Origin: Taudactylus pleione
Taxonomy: Eukaryota > Chordata > Amphibia > Anura > Myobatrachidae
Direction of reading: 5' to 3'
Assembly: GCA_031769625.1 (NCBI GenBank)
Contig: JAUIMM010000188.1
Coordinates: forward strand, 8,117,001-8,181,000
DNA length: 64,000 nt
The notes beneath the pieces were generated by a model. The model was not told the DNA's origin, searched no databases, and saw only the letters and a list, made by a program, of their open reading frames with translations. Positions within the stretch are counted from its first letter, which is position 1, and each line of letters opens with the position of its first letter. Shown here one piece after another: positions 34,760 to 49,800 of the stretch. The position numbers and the translations under genes are program-made.

Positions 34760-37700
34760 GTGCACTGCCTCTCCCAGTCACCCTTACCCTCTCCATTGTG
34801 CACTGCCTCTCCCAGTCATCCTCACCCTCTCCCGTTGTGCACTGCCTCTCCAAGTCACCCTAACTCTCTCCCATTGTGCACTGCCTCTCCCAGTCACCGT
34901 CACCCTCTCCCATTGTGCACTGCCTCTCCCTGTCACCGTCACCCATTGCACACAGCGCCTCTCCCAGTCACACTCAACCTCTCCCATTGTGCACTGCCTC
35001 TCGCAGTCACACTTACCCTCTCTCATTGTGCACTGCCTCTCCCAGTCACCGTCACCCTCTCCCATTGTGCACTGCCTTTCCTAGTCACCCTCACCCTCTC
35101 CCATTGTGCACTGCCTCTCCCAGTCACCCTCTCCCTCTCCCATTGTGCACTGCCTCTCCCAGTCACCCTCACCCTCTCCCATTGTGCACTGCCTCTCCCA
35201 GTTACCGTCTCCCTCCCATTGTGCACTGCCTCTCCCAGTCACCCTCTCCCATTGTGCACTGCCTCTCCCAGTCAGCCTCACCCCTTGTGCACTTCCACTC
35301 CCTGTCACCCTCTTCCATTGTGCACTGCCTCTCCCAATCACCCTCACCCTCTCCCATTGTGCACTGCCACTCCCAGTCACCCTCTCCATCTCTCAGTGTC
35401 CACTGCCTCTCCCAGTCACCCTCTCCCATTGTGCACTGCCTCTCCCAGTCACGCTCTCCCATTGTGTACTGCCTCTCCAAGTCACCCTCTCCTTCTCCCA
35501 TTGTGCACTGCCTCTCCTAATCACCCTTCCCCTCTCCCATTGTGCACTGCCTCTCCCAGTCACCCTCACCCATTGTGCACTGCCTCTCCCAGTCACCCTC
35601 ACCCTCTCCCATTGTGCACTGCCTCTCCCAGTCACCCTCTCCCATTGTGCTCTGCCTCTCCCAGTCACCCTCTCCCATTGTGCACTGCCTCTCCCAGTCA
35701 CGCTCTCCCATTGTGTACTGCCTCTCCAAGTCACCCTCTCCTTCTCCCATTGTGCACTGCCTCTCCTAATCACCCTTACCCTCTCCCATTGTGCACTGCC
35801 TCTCCCAGTCACCCTCACCCATTTGGCACTGCCTCTCCCAGTCACCGTCACCCTCTCACATTGTGCACTGTCTCTCCCAGTCACCCTCTCCCACTGTGCA
35901 CTGCCTCTCCCAGTCACCCTCTCCCATTGTGCACTGCCTCTCCCAGTCACCCTCACCCTCTCCTATTGTGCACTGCCTCTCCTTGTCACCCTCACCCTCT
36001 CCCATTGTGCACTGCCTCTCCCAGTCATCCTCACCCTCTCCCATTGTGCACTGCCTCTCCAAGTCACCGTAACTCTCTCCCATTGTGCACTGCCTCTCCC
36101 CCGTCACCATCACCCTCTCCCATTGTGCACTGCCTCTCCCAGTCACCCTTACCCTCTCCCATTGTGCACTGCCTCTCCTAGTCACCCTCACCCTCTCCCA
36201 TTGTGCACTGCCTCTCCCAGTCATCCTCACCCTCTCCCATTGTGCACTGCCTCTCCAAGTCACCGTAACTCTCTCCTATTGTGCACTGCCTCTCCCAGTC
36301 ACCGTCACCCTCTCCCTGTCACCGTCACCCTTTGCGCACTGCGCCTCTCCCAGTCACCCGCACCCTCTCCCACTGTGCACTGCCTCTCCCAGTCACCCTC
36401 ACCCATTGTGCACTGCCTCTCCCAGTCACCCACACCCTCTCCCATTGTGCATTGCCTCTCCCAGTCACCCTCACCCATTGTGCACTGCCTCTCCAAGTCA
36501 CCCTCTCCGTCTCCCATTGTCCACTGCCTCTCCCAGTCACCCTTACCCTCTCCCATTGTGCACTGCCTCTCCCAGTCATACTCACCCTCTCCTATTGTGC
36601 ACTGCCTCTCCAAGTCACCGTAACTCTCTCCCATTGTGCACTGCCTCTGCCAGTCACCGTCACCCTCTCCCATTGTGCACTGCCTCTCCCTGTCACCGTC
36701 ACCCATTGCGCACTGCGCCTCTCCCAGTCACCCGCACCCTCTCCCACTGTGCACTGCCTCTCCCAGTCACCCTCACCCATTGTGCACTGCCTCTCCCAGT
36801 CACCCACACCCTCTCCCATTGTGCTCTGCCTCTCCCAGTCACCCTCAACCTCTCCTATTGTGCACTGCCTCGCCCAGTCACCCTCACCCATTGTGCACTG
36901 CCTCCCCAATCAGCCTCTCCCATTGTGCACTCCCTCTCCCAGTCACCCTCTCCCTTTCCCATTGTGAACTGCCTCTCCCTGTCACCCTCTCCCTCCCATT
37001 GCTTCTCCCAGTCACCCTCTCCCATTGTGGATTGCCTCTCCCAGTCACCCTCACCCTCTCCCATTGTGCACTGCCTCTCCTAGTCACCCTCACCCTCTCC
37101 CATTGTGCACTGCCTCTCCCAGTCACCCTCACCCTCTCCAAATGTGCACTGCCTCTCCTAGTCACCCTCACCCTCTACCATTGTGCACTGCCTCTCCCAG
37201 TCACCCTTACCCTCTCCATTGTGCACTGCCTCTCCCAGTCATCCTCACCCTCTCCCATTGTGCACTGCCTCTCCAAGTCACCCTAACTCTCTCCCATTGT
37301 GCACTGCCTCTCCCAGTCACCGTCACCCTCTCCCATTGTGCACTGCCTCTCCCTGTCACCATCACCCATTGTGCACTGCACCTCTCCCAGTCACACTCAA
37401 CATCTCCCATTGTGCACTGCCTCTCCCAGTCACCCTTACCATCTCTCATTGTGCACTGCCTCTCCCAGTCACCATCACCGTCTCCCATTGTGCACTGCCT
37501 TTCCTAGTCACCCTCACCCTCTCCCATTGTGCACTGCCTCTCCCAGTCACCCTCTCCCTCTCCCATTGTGCACTGCCTCTCCCAGTCACCCTCACCCTCT
37601 CCCATTGTGCACTGCCTCTCCCAGTCACCGTCTCCCTCCCATTGTGCACTGCCTCTCCCAGTCACCCTCTCCCATTGTGCACTGCCTCTCCCAGTCACCC

Positions 37701-40700
37701 TCACCCTCACCCATTGTGCACTGTCTCTCCCAGTCACCCACACCCTCTCCCATTGTGCTCTGCCTCTCCCAGTCACCCTCACCCATTGTGCCCTGCCTTT
37801 CCCAGTCACCCTCAACCTCTCCTATTGTGCACTGCCTCGCCCAGTCACCCTCACCCATTGTGCACTGCCTCCCCAATCTGCCTCTCCCATTGTGCACTCC
37901 CTCTCTCAGTCACCCTCTCCCTTTCCCATTGTGAACTGCCTCTCCAAGTCACCCTCTCCCTCCATTGCTTCTCCCAGTCACCCTCTCCCATTGTGCATTG
38001 CCTCTCCCAGTCACCGTCACCCTCTCCCATTGTGCACTGCCTCTCCTAGTCACCCTCACCCTCTCCCATTGTGCACTGCCTCTCCCAGTCACCCTTACCC
38101 TCTCCCATTGTGCACTGCCTCTCCAAGTCACCCTAACCGTCTCGCATTGTGTACTGCCTCTCCCAGTCACCCTCTCCCTTTCCCATTGTGAACTGCCTCT
38201 CCCAGTCACCCTCACCTTCCCATTGCTTCTCCCAGTCACCCTCACCCATTGTGCACTGCCTCTCCCAGTCACCCTCACCCTCTCCCACTGTGCTCTGCCT
38301 CTCCCAGTCACCCTCACCCTCTCCCATTGTGCACTGCCTCGCCCAGTCACCCTCACCCTCTCCCATTGTGCACTGCCTCTCCCAGTCACCCTCGCCCATT
38401 GTGCAATGCCTCTCCCAGTCACCTTCACCCTCTCCCATTGTGCCCTGCCTCTCCCAGTCACCCTCTCCCTCTCCAATTGTGCAATGCCTCTCCCAGTAAC
38501 CCTCACCCTCTCCCATTGTGCACTGCCTCTCCCAGTCACCCTCACCCTCTCCCACTGTGCACTGCCTCTCCCAGTCACCGTCACCCATTGCGCACTGCGC
38601 CTCTCCCAGTCACACTCAACCTCTCCCATTGTGCACTGCCTCTCCCAGTCACCCTTACCCTCTTTGATTGTGCACTGCCTTTCCTAGTCACCCTCACCCA
38701 TTGTGCACTGCCTCTCCCAGTCACCCTCTCCCTCTCCCATTGTGCACTGCCTCTCCCAGTCACCCTCACCCTCTCCCATTGTGCACTGCCTCTCCCAGTC
38801 ACCGTCTCCCTCCCATTGTGCACTGCCTCTCCCAGTCACCCTCTCCCCCATTGTGCACTGCCTCTCCCAGTCAGCCTCATCCCTTGTGCACTTCCACTCC
38901 CTGTCACCCTCTTCCATTGTGCACTGCCTCTCCCAATCAGCCTCACCCCTTGTGCACTTCCACTCCCTGTCACCCTCTCCCATTGTGCACTGCCACTCCC
39001 AGTCACCCTCTCCATCTACCAGTGTCCACTGCCTCTCCCAGTCACCCTCTCCCATTGTGCACCGCCTCTCCCAGTCACCCTCACCCATTGTGCACTGCCT
39101 CTCCCAGACACCCTCACCCATTGTGCACTGCCTCTCCCAGTCACCCTCACCCATTGTGCACTGCCTCTCCCTCTCCCATTGTGCACTGCCTCTCCCAGTC
39201 ACCGTCTCCCTCCCATTGTGCACTGCCTCTCCCAGTCACCCTCTCCCATTGTGCACTGCCTCTCCCAGTCACCCTCACCCTCTCCCATTGTGCACTGCCA
39301 CTCCCAGTCACCCACACCCTCTCCCATTGTGCCCTAACTCTCCTAGTCACCCTCACCCTCTCCCATTGTGCACTGCTTCTCCCAGTCACCCTCTCCCATT
39401 GTGCACTGCCTCTCCCAGTCAGCCTCACCCCTTGTGCACTTCCACTCCCTGTCACCCTCTTCCATTGTGCACTGCCTCTCCCAATCACCCTCACCCTCTC
39501 CCATTGTGCACTGCCACTCCCAGTCACCATCTCCCTTTCCCATTGTGCACTGGCTCTCCCAGTCACCCTCACCTTCCCATTGCTTCTCCCAGTCACCCTC
39601 ACCCATTGTGCACTGCCTCTCCCAGTCACCCTCACCCTCTCCCACTGTGCACTGCCTCTCCCAGTCACCCTCACCCTCTCCCATTGTGCACTGCCTCGCC
39701 CAGTCACCCTCACCCTCTCCCATTGTGCACTGCCTCCCCCAGTCACCCTCGCCCATTGTGCAATGCCTCTCCCAGTCACCATCACCCTCTCCCATTGTGC
39801 CCTGCCACTCCCAGTCACCCTCTCCCTCTCCAATTGTGCAATGCCTCTCCCAGTAACCCTCACCGTCTCCCATTGTGCACTGCCTCTCCCAGTCACAGTC
39901 TCCATCCCATTGTGCACTGCCTCTCCCAGTCACCCTCTCCCATTGTGCACTGCCTCTCCAATCACCCTCACCCTCTCCCATTGTGCACTGCCTCTCCCAG
40001 TCACCCTCACCCTCTCCCATTGTGCACTGCCTCTCCCAGTCACCCTTACCCTCTCCATTGTGCACTGCCTCTCCCAGTCACTGTCTCCCTCCCATTGTGC
40101 ACTGCCTCTCCCAGTCACCCTCTCCCATTGTGCACTGCCTCTCCCAGTCACCCTCACCCTCACCCATTGTGCACTGTCTCTCCCAGTCACCCACACCCTC
40201 TCCCATTGTGCTCTGCCTCTCCCAGTCACCCTCACCCATTGTGCCCTGCCTTTCCCAGTCACCCTCAACCTCTCCTATTGTGCACTGCCTCGCCCAGTCA
40301 CCCTCACCCATTGTGCACTGCCTCCCCAATCTGCCTCTCCCATTGTGCACTCCCTCTCCCAGTCACCCTCTCCATTTCCAATTGTGAACTGCCTCTCCAA
40401 GTCACCCTCTCCCTCCATTGCTTCTCCCAGTCACCCTCTCCCATTGTGCATTGCCTCTCCCAGTCACCGTCACCCTCTCCCATTGTGCACTGCCTCTCCT
40501 AGTCACCCTCACCCTCTCCCATTGTGCACTGCCTCTCCCAGTCACCCTTACCCTCTCCCATTGTGCACTGCCTCTCCAAGTCACCCTAACCGTCTCGCAT
40601 TGTGTACTGGCTCTCCCAGTCACCCTCTCCCTATCCCATTGTGAACTGCCTCTCCCAGTCACCCTCACCTTCCCATTGCTTCTCCCAGTCACCCTCACCC

Positions 40701-42517
40701 ATTGTGCACTGCCTCTCCCAGTCACCCTCACCCACTGTGCTCTGCCTCTCCCAGTCACCCTCACCCTCTCCCATTGTGCACTGCCTCGCCCAGTCACCCT
40801 CACCCTCTCCCATTGTGCACTGCCTCTCCCAGTCACCCTCGCCCATTGTGCAATGCCTCTCCCAGTCACCTTCACCCGCTCCCATTGTGCCCTGCCTCTC
40901 CCAGTCACCCTCTCCCTCTCCAATTGTGCAATGCCTCTCCCAGTAACCCTCACCCTCTCCCATTGTGCACTGCCTCTCCCAGTCACCCTCACCCTCTCCC
41001 ACTGTGCACTGCCTCTCCCAGTCACCGTCACCCATTGCGCACTGCGCCTCTCCCAGTCACACTCAACCTCTCCCATTGTGCACTGCCTCTCCCAGTCACC
41101 CTTACCCTCTCTCATTGTGCACTGCCTTTCCTAGTCACCCTCACCCATTGTGCACTGCCTCTCCCAGTCACCCTCTCCCTCTCCCATTGTGCACTGCCTC
41201 TCCCAGTCACCCTCACCCTCTCCCATTGTGCACTGCCTCTCCCAGTCACCGTCTCCCTCCCATTGTGCACTGCCTCTCCCAGTCACCCTCTCCCCCATTG
41301 TGCACTGCCTCTCCCAGTCAGCCTCATCCCTTGTGCACTTCCACTCCCTGTCACCCTCTTCCATTGTGCACTGCCTCTCCCAATCAGCCTCACCCTTTGT
41401 GCACTTCCACTCCCTGTCACCCTCTCCCATTGTGCACTGCCACTCCCAGTCACCCTCTCCATCTACCAGTGTCCACTGCCTCTCCCAGTCACCCTCTCCC
41501 ATTGTGCACCGCCTCTCCCAGTCACCCTCACCCATTGTGCACTGCCTCTCCCAGACACCCTCACCCATTGTGCGCTGCCACTCCCAGTCACCCTCACCCA
41601 TTGTGCACTGCCTCTCCCTCTCCCATTGTGCACTGCCTCTCCCAGTCACCGTCTCCCTCCCATTGTGCACTGCCTCTCCCAGTCACCCTCTCCCATTGTG
41701 CACTGCCTCTCCCAGTCACCCTCACCCTCTCCCATTGTGCACTGCCACTCCCAGTCACCCACACCCTCTCCCATTGTGCCCTAACTCTCCTAGTCACCCT
41801 CACCCTCTCCCATTGTGCACTGCCTCTCCCAGTCACCCTCTCCCATTGTGCACTGCCTCTCCCAGTCAGCCTCACCCCTTGTGCACTTCCACTCCCTGTC
41901 ACCCTCTTCCATTGTGCACTGCCTCTCCCAATCACCCTCACCCTCTCCCATTGTGCACTGCCACTCCCAGTCACCATCTCCCTTTCCCATTGTGCACTGG
42001 CTCTCCCAGTCACCCTCACCTTCCCATTGCTTCTCCCAGTCACCCTCACCCATTGTGCACTGCCTCTCCCAGTCACCCTCACCCTCTCCCACTGTGCACT
42101 GCCTCTCCCAGTCACCCTCACCCTCTCCCATTGTGCACTGCCTCGCCCAGTCACCCTCACCCTCTCCCATTGTGCACTGCCTCCCCCAGTCACCCTCGCC
42201 CATTGTGCAATGCCTCTCCCAGTCACCATCACCCTCTCCCATTGTGCCCTGCCACTCCCAGTCACCCTCTCCCTCTCCAATTGTGCAATGCCTCTCCCAG
42301 TAACCCTCACCGTCTCCCATTGTGCACTGCCTCTCCCAGTCACAGTCTCCATCCCATTGTGCACTGCCTCTCCCAGTCACCCTCTCCCATTGTGCACTGC
42401 CTCTCCAAGCACCCTCACCCTCTCCCATTGTGCACTGCCTCTCCCAGTCACCCTCACCCTCTCCCATTGTGCACTGCCTCTCCCAGTCACCCTTACCCTC
42501 TCCATTGTGCACTGCCT
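34760..42517 (+). repeat. Higher-order repeat, +2423 then +2453/+2447
   Basis: The stretch 34760-35220 recurs at 37183-37643 (+2423). The stretch of about 37500-38200 recurs at 39953-40653 (+2453), and about 38270-40070 at 40717-42517 (+2447). The drop from 2453 to 2447 is one 6-bp block, the same size as the 33/39-bp difference. Marks include CTCCCTCCATTGCTTCTCCC and CTCATCCCTTGTGCACTTCC. Confidence 0.87.
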
Positions 42518-45500
42518 CTCCCAGTCATCCTCACCCTCTCCCATTGTGCACTGCCTCTCCAAGTCACCCTAACTCTCTCCCATTGTGCACTGCCTCTCCC
42601 AGTCACCATCTCCCACTGTGCACTGTCTCTCTCTGTCACCGTCACCCATTGCGCACTGCGCCTCTCCCAGTCACACTCACCCTCTCCCAGTCACCCTTAC
42701 CCTCTCTCATTGTGCACTGCCTCTCCCAGTCACCATCACCCTCTCCCATTGTGCACTGCCTTTCCAAGTCACCCTCACCCTCTCCCATTGTGCACTGCCT
42801 CTCCCAGTCACCCTCTCCCTCTCCCATTGTGCACTGCCTCTCCCAGTCACCGTCACCCTCTCCCATTGTGCACTGCCTCTCCCAGTCACCGTCTCCCTCC
42901 CATTGTGCACTGCCTCTCCCAGTCACCCTCTCCCATTGTGCACTGCCTCTCCCAGTCAGCCTCACCCCTTGTGCACTTCCACTCCCTGTCACCCTCTTCC
43001 ATTGTGCACTGCCTCTCCCAATCACCCTCACCCTCTCCCATTGTGCACTGCCACTCCCAGTCACCCTCTCCATCTCCCATTGTCCACTGCCTCTCCCAGT
43101 CACCCTCACCCTCTCACATTTTGCACTGCCTCTCCAAGTCACCCTAACTCTCTTCCATTGAGCACTGCCTCTCCCAGTCACCCTCACCCTCTCCCATGTT
43201 GCACTGACTCTCCCAGTCACCCTCTCCCATTGTGCACTGCCTCTCCCAGTCACCCTCTCCGTCTCCCATTGTCCACTGCCTTTCCTAGTAACCCTTACCC
43301 TCTCCCATTGTGCACTGCCACTCCCAGTCACCCTCTCCATCTCCCATTGTCCACTGCCTCTCCCAGTCACCCTCACCCTCTCCCATTGTGCACTGCCTCT
43401 CCAAGTCACCCTAACTCTCTCCCATTGAGCACTGCCTCTCCAAGTTACCGTCACCCTCTCCATTTGTGCACTGCCTCTCCAAATCACCCTCTCCCATTGT
43501 GCATGGCCTCTCCCAGTCACCCTCACCCTCCCATTGCTTCTCCCAGTCACCGTCACCCATTGTGCACTGCCTCTCCCAGTCACCCTCAACCTCTCCCATT
43601 GTGCAGAGCCTCTCCCAGTCACCTGCACCCTCTCCCACTGTGCACTGCCTCTCCCAGTCACCCTCACCCTCTCCCACTGTGCATTGCCTCTCCCAGTCAC
43701 CCTCACCCTCTCCCATTGTGCCCTGCCTCTCCCAGTCACCCTCTCCCTCTCCAATTGTGCTATGCCTCTCCCAGTAACCCTCACCCTCTCCCATTGTGCA
43801 CTGCCTCTCCCAGTCACCGTCTCCATCCCATTGTGCACTGCCTCTCCCTGTCACCCTCTCCCATTGTGCACTGCCTCTCCCAGTCACCCTCACCCTCTCC
43901 CATTGTGCACTGCCTCTCCCAGTCACCATCACCCTCTCCCATTGTGCACTGCCTTTCCTAGTCACCCTCACCCTCTCCCATTGTGCACTGCCTCTCCCAG
44001 TCACCCTCTCCCTCTCCCAGTCACCCTCACCCTCTCCCATTGTGCACTGCCTCTCCCAGTCACCATCACCCTCTCCCATTGTGCACTGCCTTTCCTAGTC
44101 ACCCTCACCCTCTCCCATTGTGCACTGCCTCTCCCAGTCACCCTCTCCCATTGTGCACTGCCTCTCACAGTCACTCTCACCAATTGTGCACTGCCTCTCC
44201 CAGCCACCCTCTCCCTTTCCCATTGTGTACTGCCTCTCCCAGTCACCCTCACCCTCCCATTGCTTCTCCCAGTCACCCTCACCCATTGTGCACTGCCTCT
44301 CCCAGTCACCCTCACCCTCTCCCACTGTGCACTGCCTCTCCCAGTCACCCTCACCCACTCCCATTGGGCACTGCCTCACACAGTCACCCTCACCCTCTCC
44401 CATTGTGCACTGCCTCTCCCAGTGACCCTCGCCCATTGTGCAATGCCTCTCCCAGTCACCATCACCCTCTCCCATTGTGCCCTGCCTCTCCCAGTCACCC
44501 TCTCCCTCTCCCATTGTGCACCGCCTCTCCCTGTAACCCTAACTCTCTCCCATTGTGCACTGCCTCTCCAAGTCACCCTAACTCTCTCCCATTGAGCACT
44601 GCCTCTCCCAGTCACCCTCACCCTCTCCCATTTTGCACTGACTCTCCTAGTCACCCTCTCCCATTGTGCACTGCCTCTCCCAGTCACCCTCTCCATCTCT
44701 CATTGTCCACTGCCTCTCCTAGTAACCCTTACCCTCTCCCATTGTGCACTGCCTCTCCCAGTCACCCTCTCCCATTGTGCACTGCCTCTCACAGTCACTC
44801 TCACCCATTGTGCACTGCCTCTCCCAATCACCGTCTCCCATTGTGCACTGCCTCTCCCAGTCACCCTCTCCCATTGTGCACTGCCTCTCCCAATCACCAT
44901 CACCCTTTCCCATTGTGCACTGCCTTTCCTAGTCACACTCTCCCTCTCCCATTGTGCACTGCCTCTCCCAGTCACCCTCTCCCATTGTGCATTGCCTCTC
45001 CAAGTTACCGTCACCCTCTCCCATTGTGCACTGCTTCTCCAAGTTACCCTCTCCCATTGTGCACGGCCTCTCCCAGTCACCCTCACCCTCCCATTGCTTC
45101 TCCCAGTCACCGTCACCCATTGTGCACTGCCTCTCCCAGTCACCCTCAACCTCTCCCATTGTGCACTGCTTCTCCCAGTCACCTGCACCCTCTCCCATTG
45201 TGCATTGCCTCTCCCAGTCACCCTCACCCATTGTGCACTGCCTCTCCCAGTCACCCTCACCCTCTCCCATTGTGCACTGCCTCTCCGAAGTCACAGTCAC
45301 CCTCTCCCATTGTGCACTGCCTCTCCCTGTCACCGACACCCATTGCGCACTGCCTCTCCCAGTCACCCACACCCTCTCCCATTGTGCACTGCCTCTCCCA
45401 GTCACCCTCACCCTCTCCCATTGTGTACTGCCTATCCCTGTCACCCTCACCCATTGTGCACTGCCTCTCCCAATCACCATCTCCCATTTTGCACTGCCTC

Positions 45501-46140
45501 TCCCAGTCACCCTCTCCCATTGTGCACTGCCTCTCCTAGTCACCATCACCCTCTCCCATTGTGCACTGCCTTTCCTAGTCACACTCTCCCTCTCCCATTG
45601 TGCACTGCCTCTCCCAGTCACCCTCTCCCATTGTGCATTGCCTCTCCAAGTTACCGTCACCCTCTCCCATTGTGCACTGCGCCACTCCCACTGTGCACTG
45701 CCTCTCCTAGTCACCCTTACCCTCTCCCATTGTGCACTGCCTCTCCCAGTCACCCTATCCCATTGTGCACAGCCTCTCCCAGTCACCCTCACCCTCCCCC
45801 ATTGTGCACTGCCTCTCCCAGTCACCCGCACCCTCTCCCACTGTGCACTGCCTATCCCAGGCACCCTCACCCTCTCCCACTGTGCACTGCCTCTCCCAGT
45901 CACCCTCACCCTCTGCCATTGTGCACTGCCTCTCCCAGTCACCCTCTCCCTTTCCCATTGTGTACTGCCTCTCCCAGTCACCCTCACCCTCCCATTGCTT
46001 CTCCCAGTCACCCTCACCCATTGTGCACTGCCTCTCACAGTCACCCTCACCCTCTCCCATTGTGCACTGCCTCTCCCAGACACCATCACCCTCTCCCATT
46101 GTGCACTGCCTCTCCGAAGTCACAGTCACCCTCTCCCATT

Positions 46141-46860
46141 GTGCACTGCCTCTCCCTGTCACCGACACCCATTGCGCACTGCCTCTCCCAGTCACCCACA
46201 CCCTCTCCCATTGTGCACTGCCTCTCCCAGTCACCCTCACCCTCTCCCATTGTGCACTGCCTATCCCTGTCACCCTCACCCATTGTGCACTGCCTCTCCC
46301 AATCACCGTCTCCCATTGTGCACTGCCTCTCCCAGTCACCCTCTCCCATTGTACACTGCCTCTCCCAGTCACCATCACCCTCTCCCATTGTGCACTGCCT
46401 TTCCTAGTCACACTCTCCCTCTCCCATTGTGCACTGCCTCTCCCAGTCACCCTCTCCCATTGTGCATTGCCTCTCCAAGTTACCGTCACCCTCTCCCATT
46501 GTGCACTGCCTCTCCCTGTCACCGACACCCATTGCGCACTGCCTCTCCCAGTCACCCACACCCTCTCCCATTGTGCACTGCCTCTCCCAGTCACCCTCAC
46601 CCTCTCCCATTGTGCACTGCCTATCCCTGTCACCCTCACCCATTGTGCACTGCCTCTCCCAATCACCGTCTCCCATTGTGCACTGCCTCTCCCAGTCACC
46701 CTCTCCCATTGTACACTGCCTCTCCCAGTCACCATCACCCTCTCCCATTGTGCACTGCCTTTCCTAGTCACACTCTCCCTCTCCCATTGTGCACTGCCTC
46801 TCCCAGTCACCCTCTCCCATTGTGCATTGCCTCTCCAAGTTACCGTCACCCTCTCCCATT
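46141..46860 (+). repeat. Perfect 360-bp tandem duplication in the array
   Basis: Bases 46141-46500 and 46501-46860 are identical as far as I can read, including rare variants such as CACCGACACCCATTGCGCAC, TGCCTATCCCTG and ATTGTACACTGCC. A diverged relative starts near 45312. The absence of differences implies very recent duplication, or an assembly duplication. Confidence 0.9.
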
Positions 46861-49800
46861 GTGCACTGCGCGACTCCCACTGTGCACTGCCTCTCCTAGT
46901 CACCCTTACCCTCTCCCATTGTGCACTGCCTCTCCCAGTCACCCTATCCCATTGTGCACTGCCTCTCACAGTCACCCTCACCTATTGGGAACTGCCTCCC
47001 CAATCAACCTCTCCCATTGTGCACTGCCTCTCCCAGTCACCCTCTCCCTTTCTCATTGTGCACTGCCTCTCCCAGTCACCCTCACCCACCCATTGCTTCT
47101 CCCAGTCACCCTCACCCATTGTGCACAGCCTCTCCCAGTCACCCTCACCCTCTCCCACTGTGCACTGCCTCTCCCAGTCACCCTCACCCTCTCCCATTGT
47201 GCACTGCCTCTCCCAGTCACACTCACCCTCTCCCATTGTGCACTGCCTCTCCCAGTCACCCGCACCCTCTCCCACTGTGCACTGCCTCTCCCAGTCACCC
47301 TCACCCTCTCCCACTGTGCACTGCCTCTCCCAGTCACCCTCACCCTCCCCCATTGTGCACAGCCTCTCCCAGTCACCCTCACCCTCTGCCATTGTGCACA
47401 GCCTCTCCCAGTCACCCTCACCCTCCCCCATTGTGCACTGCCTCTCCCAGTCACACTCACCCTCTCCCGTTGTGCACTGCCTCTCCCAGTCACCCGCACC
47501 CTCTCCCACTGTGCACTGCCTATCCCAGGCACCCTCACCCTCTCCCACTGTGCACTGCCTCTCCCAGTCACCCTCACCCTCTGCCATTGTGCACTGCCTC
47601 TCCCAGTCACCCTCACCCTCTCCCATTGTCCACTGCCTCTCCTAGTGACCCTTACCCTCTCCCATTGTGCACTGCCTCTCCCAGTCACCCACTCCCATTG
47701 TGCACTGCCTCTCACAGTCACTCTCACCAATTGTGCACTGCCTCTCCCAGTCACCCTCTCCCTTTCCCATTGTGTACTGCCTCTCCCAGTCACCCTCACC
47801 CTCCCATTGCTTCTCCCAGTCACCCTCACCCATTGTGCACTGCCTCTCACAGTCACCCTCACCCTCTCCCACTGTGCACTGCCTCTCCCAGTCACCCTCG
47901 CCCATTGTGCAATGCCTCTCCCAGTCACCCTCTCCCATTGTGCATTGCCTCTCCAAGTTACCGCCACCCTCTCCCATTGTGCACTGCCTCTCCAAGTCAC
48001 CCTCTCCCATTGTTTACGGCCTCTCCCAGTCACCCTCACCCTCCCATTGCTTCTCCCAGTCACCGTCACCTATTGTGCACTGCCTCTCCCAGTCACCCTC
48101 AACCTCTCCCATTGTGCACTGCCTCTCCCAGTCACCCGCACCCTCTCCCATTGTGCACTGTCTCTCCCAGTCACCCTCACCCTCTCCCATTGTGCACCGC
48201 CTCTCCGAAGTCACCGTCAAACTCTCCCATTGTGCACTGCCTCTCCCTGTCACCGTCACCCATTGCGCACTGCGCCTCTCCCTGTCACGCGCACCCTCTC
48301 CCACTGTGCACTGCCTCTCTCAGTCACCCTCACCCATTGTGCACTGCCTCTCCCAGTCACCCACACCCTCTCCCATTGTGCACTGCCTCTCCCAGTCACC
48401 CTCACCCTCTCCCATTGTGCACTGCCTATCTCAGTCACCCTCACCCATTGTGCACTGCCTCTCCCAATCACCGTCTCCCATTGTGCACTGCCTCTCCCAG
48501 TCACCCTCTCCCATTGTGCACTGCCTCTCCCAGTCACCATCACCCTCTCCCATTGTGCACTGCCTTTCCTAGTCACACTCTCCCTCTCCCATTGTGCACT
48601 GCCTCTCCCAGTCACCCTCTCCCATTGTGCATTGCCTCTCCAAGTTACCGTCACCCTCTCCCATTGTGCACTGCGCCTCTCCCATTGTGCACTGCCTCTC
48701 CTAGTCACCCTTACCCTCTCCCATTGTGCACTGCCTCTCCCAGTCACCCTCACCCTCTCCCATTGTGCACGGCCTCTCCCAGTCACACTCACCCTCTCCC
48801 ATTGTGCACTGCCTCTCCCAGTCACCCTCTCCCATTGTGCACCGCGTCTCCCAGTCACCCTCACCCATTGTGCACTGCCTCTCCCAAAAACCATCTCCCT
48901 CTCCCATTGTGCACTGCCTCACCCAGTCTCCCTCTCCCATTGTGCCCTGCCTCTCCCAGTTACCCTCTCCCTCTCCCATTGTGCACTGCCTCTCCCAGTC
49001 ACGCTTACCCTCTCTCATTGTGCACTGCCTCTCCCAGTCACACTCTCCCAGTCACCATCACCCTCTCCCATTGTGCACTGCCTTTCCTAGTCACCCTCAC
49101 CCTCTCCCATAGTGCACTGCCTCTCCCAGTCACCCTCTCCCTCTCCCATTGTGCACTGCCTCTCCCTGTCACCTTCACCCTCTCCCATTGAGCACTGCCT
49201 CTCCCAGTCACCGTCTCCCTCCCATTGTGCACTGCCTCTCCCAGTCACACTCTCCCATTGTGCACTGCCTCTCCCAGTCAGCCTCACCCCTTGTGCACTT
49301 CCACTCCCTGTCACCCTCTTCCATTGTGCACTGCCTCTCCCAATCACCCTCACCCTCTCCCATTGTGCACTGCCACTCCCAGTCACCCTCTCCATCTCCC
49401 ATTGTCTACTGCCTCTCCCCGTCACCCTCTCCCATTGTGCACCACCTCTCCCAGTCACCCTCACCCATTGTGCACTGCCTCTCCCAGACACCCTTACCCA
49501 TTGTGCACTGCCTCTCCCAGTCACCCTCACCCATTGTGCACTGCCTCTCCCAATAACCCTCTCCCTCTCCCATTGTGCACTGACTCTCCCAGTCATCGTC
49601 TCCATCCCATTGTGCACTGCCTCTCCCAGTCACCCTCACCCTCTCCCATTGTGCACTGCCTCTCCCAGTCACCCTCACCCTCTCCCATTGTGCCCTGCCT
49701 CTACTAGTCACCCTCACCCTCTCCAATTTGGGCACTTCCACACCCTGTCACCCTCTCCCATTGTGCACTGCCACTCCCAGTCACCCTCTCCATCTCCCAT

